Shown here one piece after another: positions 43,587 through 51,914 of a stretch of 64,000 bases of DNA (its first letter is position 1; each line of letters opens with the position of its first letter). The DNA is from CAZDCD01 sp964503885 (GTDB taxonomy: Bacteria; Bacteroidota; Bacteroidia; Bacteroidales; UBA10428), in the NCBI GenBank assembly GCA_964503885.1, contig CAZDCD010000020.1:21455-85454 (forward strand), given 5' to 3'. Position numbers and translations under genes: made by a program. The notes under the pieces were generated by a model. It ran no database searches. It saw only the letters and a list, made by a program, of their open reading frames with translations, and had not been told where the DNA came from.

Positions 43587-44378
43587 TCAATACTTTATGA
43601 TGAAATTTTGTTTGCTGATGTTTTCCCGTACAACGATCAATCCCATAAAGAACAGATCAATGGTTATGCGTGCTTTGTTGTGTGATTTTAATTCGTTCCA
43701 TGCTTCGGTCATTTCTCCGGACCACCGGATATCATCAAGAACAATGATTAACATGTTACATTTGCTTCGCATAAGCAGCTCGCAATATGAGATCACAGCT
43801 TTTTTCCTGTGATTGCCGTCAATAAATACGAGGCTTTCACCTGTCAGCTCATTTGCCAGTGAAGGCAAGACTGTATCAAATGCGGAGGCAATCAGCTCGA
43901 TATTGTTCAGATTCCTTTTCGCAAATTCTCTGGCGGCAATTGCAGCAAGGTTTTTATCGGCCTCAACGGTTACTATCCTTGCAGAAGGATTACCTGCTGC
44001 CAGGTACATGGTGCTGATTCCAAGCGATGTACCAAGTTCAATGATTGTTCCAGGGCGATAATGGCGAGAAAGCGCATACAACATCCTGCCAAATTTAGGG
44101 TTCACCGGTGATGTCCGGGCAATTTCGCATACTTTTCTCCGCTTCCTGATCGCATTTCCGTGACCCGATCCGAGATCGGTCAGTTCAATTATTTCTTTAC
44201 GGTTCAGGCACTCATTCCGGTACGATTCAACAGAAGCAAAAGAGCCGGAATTATCGGTATTATGAAGTACATGGATAATGAAATCGTAAACCAGGGGCGA
44301 ATGCACTGCGTGTCCGTTCCTGTGCCGTGCAAATAGTTTGTAATATATATATTGAAATGTTAAATTTACCCTGTACAT
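43587..44378 (-). CDS. Class I SAM-dependent methyltransferase (O-methyltransferase-like)
   Basis: 263 residues. RNGHAVHSPLVYDFI at the N-terminus is typical of a Bacteroidota family. TIIELGTSLGISTMYLAAG is the SAM-binding motif I, IVTVEADKNLAAIA holds the acidic ribose-binding residue, and LVFIDGNHRKKAVISYCELL is the Methyltransf_24-type post-II motif. The substrate is unknown. It lies 58 bp upstream of the ABC ATPase gene and diverges from recG. Confidence 0.82.
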   Translation of the reverse strand: MYRVNLTFQYIYYKLFARHRNGHAVHSPLVYDFIIHVLHNTDNSGSFASVESYRNECLNRKEIIELTDLGSGHGNAIRKRRKVCEIARTSPVNPKFGRMLYALSRHYRPGTIIELGTSLGISTMYLAAGNPSARIVTVEADKNLAAIAAREFAKRNLNNIELIASAFDTVLPSLANELTGESLVFIDGNHRKKAVISYCELLMRSKCNMLIIVLDDIRWSGEMTEAWNELKSHNKARITIDLFFMGLIVVRENISKQNFIIKY

Positions 44379-44455
44379 CCGTCATCTGATTAATATGGTG
44401 GGTAACCCGGGTTTATCAGGAAGCAAATGTAAGGATTTTTGAATTGTGAACCTCC

Positions 44456-46564
44456 ATGAACGAAATTCTAGACCAGGAAATAACATACCTCAAAGGCGTA
44501 GGCCCTAAAAGGGCAGCTATACTCGGTAAAGAACTGGGGATTTTCTCTTTCGGGGACCTGTTGTATTATTTTCCGTACAAGTATATCGACCGCAGCAGGT
44601 TTTATACCGTGGCTGAGATAGATACCACACAAACATACCTTCAACTTAAAGGTAAAATAGTTAATTTCAGGACCGAAGGCCCTTCAAGGAAAAAGAGGCT
44701 GATCGCCGAGTTCTCTGACACTACCGGAATTATGGAACTGGTTTGGTTCCAGGGAATCAGCTGGGTACTTAAGAGTTATTCGGTAAATACTGAATATATA
44801 GTTTTTGGACGTCCGGTCCTGTATAATCACCGTATTTCAATTGCCCATCCAGAAATTGAACCTGCAGAAAAAAATACTGCAGAGATAAGTGCCGTATTTT
44901 CATCGCAATACAGCACAACCGAGAAGCTTAAGAACAGTTATATCAGTTCAAAGACCATTCAAAAGCTCATCGCAACCCTGTTGCATGAAATAAAAGACAG
45001 GATTGAAGAGACCCTGCCTGATTACCTGGTAACCAGGCTAAAGCTTATGTCCATGCCTGATGCCCTGTACCAGATCCATTTTCCATCGGGCAGCAATTTT
45101 CTTGAAAAAGCCGTGTACCGCCTTAAATTTGAGGAATTATTCCTGATCCAGCTGAATATCCTTTATCAGAAACACAACCGGCAGGAGAAGATAAAAGGAA
45201 TTGTTTTTTCAAAGGTAGGGAAATACCTGAACGATTTTTACCGGCAAAAGCTTGAGTTTGAGCTTACCGGTGCCCAAAAAAGGGTGGTTAAGGAAATCAG
45301 GAAAGACCTGGGATCGGGAAAACAGATGAACCGCCTTTTGCAGGGTGATGTAGGTTCGGGGAAAACCCTGGTTGCTTTAATGGCAATGCTTATAGCCGGT
45401 GATAACGGCTATCAGTCGTGTCTGATGGCACCTACGGAAATTCTTGCCACTCAGCATTTCAATACCCTCACTAAATTGCTCGATGGATTAAATATTGCCG
45501 TCAGGCTTCTTACAGGGTCGACAAAAAAGGCAGGACGTGACCTCATACACAGGGAATTATCAGAAGGCAGCCTGCAGATTCTTATCGGAACACATGCCCT
45601 GCTCGAAGAGCCTGTTAAATTTCAGAATCTGGGTCTGGTGGTCATCGATGAACAGCACAGGTTCGGTGTGGCACAGCGCGCCCGGTTATGGAAGAAAAAT
45701 GAAGATATGCTTCCACATGTGCTTGTGATGACTGCCACTCCGATACCCCGGACGCTTGCCATGACCCTTTACGGCGACCTTGATGTATCGGTCATTGATG
45801 AGATGCCTCCGGGCCGGATACCGGTAAAAACATACCACTACTACGATTCAAAAAGACTGCCGATGTTCGGATTTCTGCGAAAACAGATCGAAGAGGGCCG
45901 TCAGGTATTTGTGGTTTACCCGATGATCAAAGAATCGGAGAAGGCCGATTACAAATATCTTGAAGACGGTTATGAGGGATTTGTCAGGGCTTTCCCCCCA
46001 CCCCGTTATGTAGTTGCGTGCGTTCACGGGCAGATGAAACACGAAGATAAGGAAGCCGCCATGCACCTTTTTGTCCGGGGAAAAGCCGACATCCTTATTG
46101 CCACCACAGTCATAGAGGTTGGAGTGGATATACCCAACGCATCGGTAATGGTGATCGAGAGTGCCGAAAGATTTGGACTTTCGCAGCTTCACCAGCTCAG
46201 AGGCAGGGTTGGCAGAGGAGCGGATCAGAGTTATTGTATTCTGATGTCGTCGAACAAATTATCCAAAGAAGCAAAAAAACGTATCGAAACCATGGTATCA
46301 ACCAACGACGGGTTTGAAATAGCCGAAGTGGACCTGAAACTCAGAGGTCCTGGGGATGTGGAAGGAACACAGCAAAGCGGGATCCCGTTCGACCTGAAGA
46401 TATCAAACCTGGGCAGGGACGGCCAGATCATACAGTATGCGCGGGAGATCGCGGAAAAGATCCTTGATGATGATCCGGGATTATCGAAACCCCAGAACAG
46501 GGATCTTTCGGGCATACTCGGCAGGTCAAGAAAAACGGGCGACGACTGGAGTATTATAAGCTGA
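44456..46564 (+). CDS. recG: ATP-dependent DNA helicase RecG
   Basis: 702-residue superfamily 2 helicase that regresses stalled forks and branch-migrates Holliday junctions. The N-terminal wedge/OB domain (LKGVGPKRAAILGKELGI, YLQLKGKIVNF) comes first. The motor has LLQGDVGSGKTLVALMA (Walker A), VVIDEQHRFGV (DEQH) and TATPIPRTLAMTLYGDLDVSVIDEMP. HQLRGRVGRG and the TRG-type tail complete it. Start ATG 44456 fits the family. Convergent with the carbamate kinase gene. Confidence 0.96.
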   Translation: MNEILDQEITYLKGVGPKRAAILGKELGIFSFGDLLYYFPYKYIDRSRFYTVAEIDTTQTYLQLKGKIVNFRTEGPSRKKRLIAEFSDTTGIMELVWFQGISWVLKSYSVNTEYIVFGRPVLYNHRISIAHPEIEPAEKNTAEISAVFSSQYSTTEKLKNSYISSKTIQKLIATLLHEIKDRIEETLPDYLVTRLKLMSMPDALYQIHFPSGSNFLEKAVYRLKFEELFLIQLNILYQKHNRQEKIKGIVFSKVGKYLNDFYRQKLEFELTGAQKRVVKEIRKDLGSGKQMNRLLQGDVGSGKTLVALMAMLIAGDNGYQSCLMAPTEILATQHFNTLTKLLDGLNIAVRLLTGSTKKAGRDLIHRELSEGSLQILIGTHALLEEPVKFQNLGLVVIDEQHRFGVAQRARLWKKNEDMLPHVLVMTATPIPRTLAMTLYGDLDVSVIDEMPPGRIPVKTYHYYDSKRLPMFGFLRKQIEEGRQVFVVYPMIKESEKADYKYLEDGYEGFVRAFPPPRYVVACVHGQMKHEDKEAAMHLFVRGKADILIATTVIEVGVDIPNASVMVIESAERFGLSQLHQLRGRVGRGADQSYCILMSSNKLSKEAKKRIETMVSTNDGFEIAEVDLKLRGPGDVEGTQQSGIPFDLKISNLGRDGQIIQYAREIAEKILDDDPGLSKPQNRDLSGILGRSRKTGDDWSIIS

Positions 46565-46594
46565 TAAGAATCAATGTTACTGTCTGCAAAGTCT

Positions 46595-47548
46595 TTAGTC
46601 GTATTCCATGGTGATTTTTGATCCGTATTTTTTGTTTTCGAGTTTTGTGGCTTCGGTGATGACGCTTTTATTTCCGCCGTGTTCAATGAAGTAAAGTGCA
46701 GCCTCAATTTTTGGTTTCATGGTTCCTTCGCCGAACATGCCCATAGATAAATATTTTTTAGTATCGGCATAATTCAGGAATTCAGCAATCTGCTGGTCAG
46801 GCTTTTTGTAATTCAGGTAGATATACGGAACATCCGTAAGAATATACAACTCCTCTGCCCCGATTAACACAGCAAGCAATGCCGAAGCCAGATCCTTATC
46901 GATGACTGCCTCCGCGGGCCTGAGGTTCAGGTTCCTGTCGATATACACCGGCACACCCCCTCCACCGGCAGCTATCACAATATTGTTCTTTTTTACCAGG
47001 TCGCTGATGATTTTCCTGTTTATGATATCAACAGGTTCAGGTGACGGAACCACGCGTCTGAAACCTCCTTCCGATTTGCTTTCCTCTTTGAAAATCCATT
47101 TCTTTTCCAGTGCGAGTTTGCCAGCTACCTCTTCAGGATAAATCCTTCCTATTCTTTTTACAGGTTCTCTGAATGCAGGACTTTTTTTGTCTACCACAAC
47201 CTGGCTGATCAGGCTTACCACATTTTTATCGATGCCATGCTTATGAAGTATGTTTCGAAGGATTCTTTCGATCATATACCCGATCTCTCCCTGAGTGCTG
47301 GCAACACATATATCGAGCGGCATCTGCGGCAGGTTGTATATGTTTTCTCCCGCATCGTTCTTTAGCAGAATATCCCCGACCTGGGGTCCGTTTCCATGGG
47401 TAACCACGAGGTCATACTCATCTTTCAACAAAAATACAAGATTTTCAAGCGTCTTGAATGTATTCTTTTCCTGCTGTTCAATTGTGCCTTTCTGATAATC
47501 CCGTTGCAGGGCATTCCCGCCAAGTGCAATTACGGCAAGTTTTCCCAT
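46595..47548 (-). CDS. arcC: Carbamate kinase
   Basis: About 317 residues of the amino-acid kinase fold: KLAVIALGGNAL at the start, VVTHGNGPQVGDIL, VPSPEPVDI, IAAGGGGVPV, AVIDKDLASALLAVLIGAEELYILTDVPYIYLNY and MKPKIEAALYFI. It makes ATP from carbamoyl phosphate and ADP in fermentative arginine, agmatine or purine degradation. ATG 47548 is the family start. Neither arcA nor arcB nor allantoin genes are near, so the source of carbamoyl phosphate is not evident here. Confidence 0.93.
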   Translation of the reverse strand: MGKLAVIALGGNALQRDYQKGTIEQQEKNTFKTLENLVFLLKDEYDLVVTHGNGPQVGDILLKNDAGENIYNLPQMPLDICVASTQGEIGYMIERILRNILHKHGIDKNVVSLISQVVVDKKSPAFREPVKRIGRIYPEEVAGKLALEKKWIFKEESKSEGGFRRVVPSPEPVDIINRKIISDLVKKNNIVIAAGGGGVPVYIDRNLNLRPAEAVIDKDLASALLAVLIGAEELYILTDVPYIYLNYKKPDQQIAEFLNYADTKKYLSMGMFGEGTMKPKIEAALYFIEHGGNKSVITEATKLENKKYGSKITMEYD

Positions 47549-47971
47549 AACTTTTCCTTTTAACAAACATGAAGGTAACAAATATGTTCCCGCTCATTCA
47601 TGATATCGGTCATGCAGGAAGGAGGGGTTGAATGCCAAAAGTACTACGACTATTTAAAGTAACTAAAGTGCCTGAAGCATTTGGGCATGGAAGACAGGAA
47701 ATTGCAGAGACCCTTTTTTGCCTGACCCTGCCAAGGGGTATTTTTTATGCAATCTTCATAACTAATGAATTTGTAATCTGATCCTGAATGTTTAAATATG
47801 TAGTTTGATTTATATAAACATAAAAAGTTTGTCCGGTATGTGAGGCGGAAATCCAAAGCACCCCTGGTGACAGGGTAGTTCTGATAATAAAAGTACTTTG
47901 TACTTTTATTCCTGAAGCTTCAACGGGGTTGCGGTTTACTATGCTTGTAAAACATTATGTTGAATTTCAAC
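47549..47971. other. Gene-free stretch between arcC and galM
   Basis: 423 bp without a convincing gene. It contains the palindrome at 47886-47910 listed separately. Otherwise it is AT-rich with no match to promoter consensus that I trust. Confidence 0.5.
47886..47910. promoter_or_regulatory. Palindrome related to the araA operator
   Basis: Arms AATAAAAGTA and TACTTTTATT around CTTTG, 61 bp past the galM stop. It shares the exact 15-mer CTGATAATAAAAGTA (from 47881) with the palindrome upstream of araA. It may be an AraR site or, more simply, an AT-rich terminator of galM; it is 338 bp upstream of arcC. Confidence 0.45.
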
Positions 47972-49114
47972 CTATTCGGTGCTGAATTTATATATGGTTG
48001 AGCTGGAATAGTGCTCACCCGGTTCCAGCACGGTATCTGGAAAATTATCATGATTGGGTGAATCGGGAAAATGTTGGGTCTCAAGACAAAATGCATGCCT
48101 GAATTTATAAGGTGTTCCGTTTTTTCCCACACTGTTCCCGTCGAGAAAATTTCCGGTATAGAACTGAACTCCCGGTTCGGTGGTATATACTTCCATAATC
48201 CTTCCTGATACGGGATCTTCAACCCGGGCTGCCAGCGCCATTTCACTATCATCCTTATTCAGGATCAGATTATGGTCATATCCGTTTCCATACCTGATTT
48301 GTACATCATCCGCATCAATTCGTTCCCCGATTGCGGTCGGCGTCCTGAAATCGAAGGGGGTTCCCTCAACTGTTGCAAGCTCTCCGGTAGGGATAAGCGT
48401 ACTGTCAACGGGTGTGTACCTATCGGCGTCGATCATCAGAACATGTCCCAGGATGTCCCCGTCATCATGCCCGGATAAATTGAAATAGGCATGATTTGTA
48501 AGGTTTACAATAGTCTTTGCATCGGTTTCTGCAGCATAATCTATTTTAAGCTCATTGCTGTCGTTCAGTGAATACGTAACAGTCACAGATAAATTGCCGG
48601 GATATCCTTCTTCTCCGTCTTTACTCAGGTAGTGCAATACGAGTGAATCAGGAGTATTTTTTTTCACATCCCAGACTTTATGATCGAAGCCGGAGGTTCC
48701 ACCATGAAGCGAATTTGGTCCGTTATTTACAGGAAGAGTATATTCCTTACCATCGAAGGTGAATTTACCGCCAGCAATGCGGTTGCCATAACGTCCGATC
48801 AGGGCCCCAAAATAACTTTTGTCCCTGATGTACCCGTCGATAGTATCAAATCCGGTGACAATGTCACTATAATTACCCTCCTTACCAGGCACCCATAAAG
48901 CAACTATACGGCCTCCGTAATTGGTGATCTGAACCATCATCCCTTTGTTGTTTTCAAGGTTATAAAGGCTGACTTTTTTGCCGTTTACTGTAGTTTCGAA
49001 TTTTGCAGGATCAAGCGGTTTAAATTTTTGTTCACCGGTAGTTTTACAGCTGGTCATTGCCATGGTTAAACCTGCAAGGACGCAAGCGATAAGTACGACT
49101 GGATATTTTTTCAT
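47972..49114 (-). CDS. galM: Aldose 1-epimerase (mutarotase), lipoprotein
   Basis: 380 residues. A lipoprotein signal (AMTSC, lipid Cys23) places it in the periplasm or outer surface. The GalM fold shows NYGGRIVALWVPGKEG, ALIGRYGNRIAGGKF, GPNSLHGG, NLTNHAYFNLSGH (catalytic His) and CLETQHFPDSPNH (catalytic Glu). It interconverts alpha and beta anomers of sugars released outside the cytosol. Single minus-strand gene followed by an araA-operator-like palindrome, which might link it to arabinose use. Confidence 0.93.
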   Translation of the reverse strand: MKKYPVVLIACVLAGLTMAMTSCKTTGEQKFKPLDPAKFETTVNGKKVSLYNLENNKGMMVQITNYGGRIVALWVPGKEGNYSDIVTGFDTIDGYIRDKSYFGALIGRYGNRIAGGKFTFDGKEYTLPVNNGPNSLHGGTSGFDHKVWDVKKNTPDSLVLHYLSKDGEEGYPGNLSVTVTYSLNDSNELKIDYAAETDAKTIVNLTNHAYFNLSGHDDGDILGHVLMIDADRYTPVDSTLIPTGELATVEGTPFDFRTPTAIGERIDADDVQIRYGNGYDHNLILNKDDSEMALAARVEDPVSGRIMEVYTTEPGVQFYTGNFLDGNSVGKNGTPYKFRHAFCLETQHFPDSPNHDNFPDTVLEPGEHYSSSTIYKFSTE

Positions 49115-49270
49115 ATGCTGTTGGATTTATACTGTTCATTTTGTTAAAATACACATTTATTCAGTAAAATGAATGCATCTGTGTGTTTATTTTTTCAGTG
49201 TATACATATAAAACAAAAATGTTTTTATATGGTTGTTATTAGTTATGAAAATCAAAATGATTTACAGTTT

Positions 49271-49295
49271 AACTGGTTATCTTTGAAAACCAGTT
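49271..49295. promoter_or_regulatory. -7 box overlapped by inverted repeat, alkaline phosphatase promoter
   Basis: TATCTTTG at 49278-49285 is an exact TAnnTTTG. It lies between arms AACTGGTT (49271-49278) and AACCAGTT (49288-49295), a perfect 8-bp inverted repeat with a 9-base spacer. A repressor binding here would cover the promoter. 26 bp upstream of the phosphatase ATG. Confidence 0.55.
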
Positions 49296-49310
49296 TATCA
49301 ACCTCTAAGC

Positions 49311-50405
49311 ATGAACAAAATATTTCGTATACTATATACCTGCTGCATTCTTACAGTCTCATGTGCAGAAAGCAAACCTATTAAGAGCGTGCCGGATGAT
49401 AACCCGTTGAATGTAATTCTAATGATTGGAGACGGCATGGGGTTAGCACAGATTTATGCAGGAATGACAGCAAACGGCGGACACCTAAATATTGAACGGC
49501 TGCCCTTTACCGGACTGATAAAAACCTATTCGGCATCGGATTATATTACAGACTCAGGCGCAGGAGCCACAGCATTTTCCGCTGGCGTTAAAACATACAA
49601 TACAGCCATCGGAGTAGGTACGGATTCCCTGCCAAGGATAACCATTCTTGAAATTGCCGGACAGCAAGGCCTTTCTACAGGACTCATAGCTACAAGCTCC
49701 ATTACACATGCAACTCCTGCTGCCTTTGCGGCTCATGAGATCAACCGTGAAAATTACGAGGAAATTGCTGCGGATTTTCTGAATTCGGGAATCGATCTCT
49801 TTATCGGAGGTGGAAGGGACAATTTTGAAAAACGCCATGACGGCATCAATCTTACAGATTCATTAAGAGCAAAAGGATTTTCTATTGCTTACGACACGAA
49901 TGAGCTTAAACAAATCCACAGCCTTAAACTTGCTGCTCTTCTTGCCGGTGAACATCTGCCTCCGAGAGAGCAGGGACGGATGAATATGTTACCTCTTTCC
50001 GTTAGCAAAGCACTCGAGTTGCTTTCTTCGAATAAAAAAGGATTCTTTCTTATGGTGGAAGGATCGCAAATTGACTGGGCCGGGCATGACAATGACGCCG
50101 GTAACCTGGTCTCCGAAATGATTGATTTTGACAAGGCCATCGGTCGTGCACTCGATTTTGCAGCAGAGAACGGAAATACCCTTGTAGTCGTGACCGCAGA
50201 TCATGAGACCGGTGGAGTAGCTCTGACCGGAGGCGACTTCGGGAAGAAACGGGTGGATTTGGTATTTTCGACCAAAGGCCATACCGGTATTATGGTACCT
50301 GTTTTTGCATACGGACCGGGAGCCGGAAAATTTACCGGAATTTTTGAGAATACCGGCATATTCACGAAGATGTCGGATGCATTCGGATTTACCGTTCTGG
50401 AATAA
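49311..50405 (+). CDS. Alkaline phosphatase, lipoprotein
   Basis: 364 residues with a lipoprotein signal (ILTVSC, lipid Cys18). The alkaline phosphatase superfamily signature is clear: VILMIGDGMGLAQ (metal ligand D41), YITDSGAGATAFSAGVKT with nucleophile S82, SITHATPAAFAAH, VEGSQIDWAGHDND and VVTADHETGG. It should release phosphate from monoesters in the periplasm or on the surface. It lacks the large insertions of E. coli PhoA. The next gene starts 10 bp after the stop, so they are likely co-transcribed. Confidence 0.93.
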   Translation: MNKIFRILYTCCILTVSCAESKPIKSVPDDNPLNVILMIGDGMGLAQIYAGMTANGGHLNIERLPFTGLIKTYSASDYITDSGAGATAFSAGVKTYNTAIGVGTDSLPRITILEIAGQQGLSTGLIATSSITHATPAAFAAHEINRENYEEIAADFLNSGIDLFIGGGRDNFEKRHDGINLTDSLRAKGFSIAYDTNELKQIHSLKLAALLAGEHLPPREQGRMNMLPLSVSKALELLSSNKKGFFLMVEGSQIDWAGHDNDAGNLVSEMIDFDKAIGRALDFAAENGNTLVVVTADHETGGVALTGGDFGKKRVDLVFSTKGHTGIMVPVFAYGPGAGKFTGIFENTGIFTKMSDAFGFTVLE

Positions 50406-50415
50406 TAAACTTAGT

Positions 50416-51282
50416 ATGAAAAATTTTGCTTTAGCCGGAATACTCGGCAGTTCTCTGTTCTTTGCAAATAGCTGCGCCCAGGATCACCCTGTCAATTCAG
50501 ATAACCAGTATACACTGATCAAATTGTACGACCTGCCTGATGAACTGCAGGAAAATTCCGGAATTATCGTTTACGATAGCCTTATATGGACCTTTAACGA
50601 TAGCGGCAATGATCCGGTGCTTTATGGTGTCGGCACGCAGACAGGGGCCATAAAAATAAAAATACAGGTCTCGAATGCGCAGAATATCGACTGGGAAGAT
50701 ATTGCCCAGAATGATTCCTCCATTTTTATCGGCGATTTTGGCAACAACGAAGGATCAAGGCAGGACCTGAAAATTTATATATTGAATAAAAGCAGCATCA
50801 ACAACAATTCGGAACAGGATTTGCAGGCCGGAATACTTGGCTTTTCGTACGACAATCAAACTGATTACACTCCTGCAAGTTATGCAAGCGCTTTTGACTG
50901 TGAAGCGATGGTAAGTACAAACGACTCGGTATATCTGTTTACCAAGGACTGGCTCACACTGACAACGCATATTTATTCGCTGCCCGTTACACCGGGAAAT
51001 TATACGGCAAAACATATTGATGATTTTGACAGTGAGGGACTGATAACAGGCGCCGATATAGGAAGTGATCACCAGCTGGTATTGTGCGGTTATAACCTGT
51101 TTTCTCCGTTTATTCTTAATTTTGAAATTTTCGGGGATTATACACGAGGTATACGAAAGACGAATATGGATGAATTATCCGGTGTGCAGGTAGAAGGTGT
51201 GGCTGTTGACAGCAATAATGCCTATTATATATCGAACGAGAATTCAACTATACCTCAGGCGTTATACCTGATTGAATTTTGA
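50416..51282 (+). CDS. Lipoprotein of unknown function, propeller-like
   Basis: 288 residues from ATG 50416 (MKNFALAG), with a lipobox FFANSC. Repeated segments ENSGIIVYDSLIWTFNDSGNDP, NIDWEDIAQNDSSIFIGDFGNNE, FDCEAMVSTNDSVYLFTKDW and VEGVAVDSNNAYYISNEN suggest a beta-propeller or SdiA-regulated/phytase-like fold. I do not recognise an active site. It follows the alkaline phosphatase by 10 bp; a phytase-like partner in phosphate acquisition is possible but unproven. A longer frame from 50305 runs inside the phosphatase gene and is rejected. Confidence 0.65.
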   Translation: MKNFALAGILGSSLFFANSCAQDHPVNSDNQYTLIKLYDLPDELQENSGIIVYDSLIWTFNDSGNDPVLYGVGTQTGAIKIKIQVSNAQNIDWEDIAQNDSSIFIGDFGNNEGSRQDLKIYILNKSSINNNSEQDLQAGILGFSYDNQTDYTPASYASAFDCEAMVSTNDSVYLFTKDWLTLTTHIYSLPVTPGNYTAKHIDDFDSEGLITGADIGSDHQLVLCGYNLFSPFILNFEIFGDYTRGIRKTNMDELSGVQVEGVAVDSNNAYYISNENSTIPQALYLIEF

Positions 51283-51289
51283 AGTACTG

Positions 51290-51667
51290 CTATGCAGCAA
51301 TCGCTGAATCTTTGCAATAGGTGAATGCAACCCTGTTAAGCTGATCGGCAAAGATAAGTCCGGTTTCAAGATGATCTTCATCATCTTCTTCATAATGCCA
51401 GATTACCGCAATCTCTTTGATCTCGGGTTTTTCATCGAGGCATTTTAATATATTGAACAATTGCATCGAGGCACTTGTATTCAGGTATTCAAGCTTGATG
51501 TTCAGGTCAACCTTTTCACTATGAAAATTTTCAAGCCATTTAAAAACCAGTTCGAAAGCTTTAATGGCATTGTCGGGAAGTGATCTTCCTTCAATCGTAA
51601 AATGACCATCGGAAATGAAGGTGATTCCAGGTGAAGCGAGCGTGGATTCAATGATAAGATTTTCCAT
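51290..51667 (-). CDS. SiaC-like regulatory protein (DUF1987)
   Basis: 125 residues matching DUF1987: NLIIESTLASPGITF, FTIEGRSLPDNAIKAFELVFKWL and KLEYLNTSASMQLFNIL, the last carrying the Thr/Ser that is phosphorylated in SiaC. In Pseudomonas, SiaC works with a kinase (SiaB), a phosphatase (SiaA) and a diguanylate cyclase (SiaD); none of these is adjacent here. It probably takes part in a partner-switching phosphorelay encoded elsewhere. Converges with the preceding lipoprotein gene with a 7-bp gap. Confidence 0.82.
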   Translation of the reverse strand: MENLIIESTLASPGITFISDGHFTIEGRSLPDNAIKAFELVFKWLENFHSEKVDLNIKLEYLNTSASMQLFNILKCLDEKPEIKEIAVIWHYEEDDEDHLETGLIFADQLNRVAFTYCKDSAIAA

Positions 51668-51914
51668 CTTTTTATTGTTAGTTGAGTATTAAATCCTGTA
51701 AATATTTACGCAGTCCGTGAACAGTTGTTTTGATTTATTGATGAAGCATCGTGTTCGGTTGACCAACTAAAAACAGGCAAGCGAACCGATAAATTTTGTG
51801 GATAAGCGGCATGATTTCAGGTGGATTTTTTTTAATACAGGAATATCGTAGGAATTGAAATGCTCTTTTTGTAATTTTAGAGGAACCATGTAAGCGGGAT
51901 CTGTGCAAAATACA

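Noticed and set aside
47650..47856. A 68-residue minus-strand frame between galM and arcC
   Set aside because: No similarity, odd composition rich in Phe, Tyr, Lys and Cys; AT-rich intergenic sequence gives such frames by chance.
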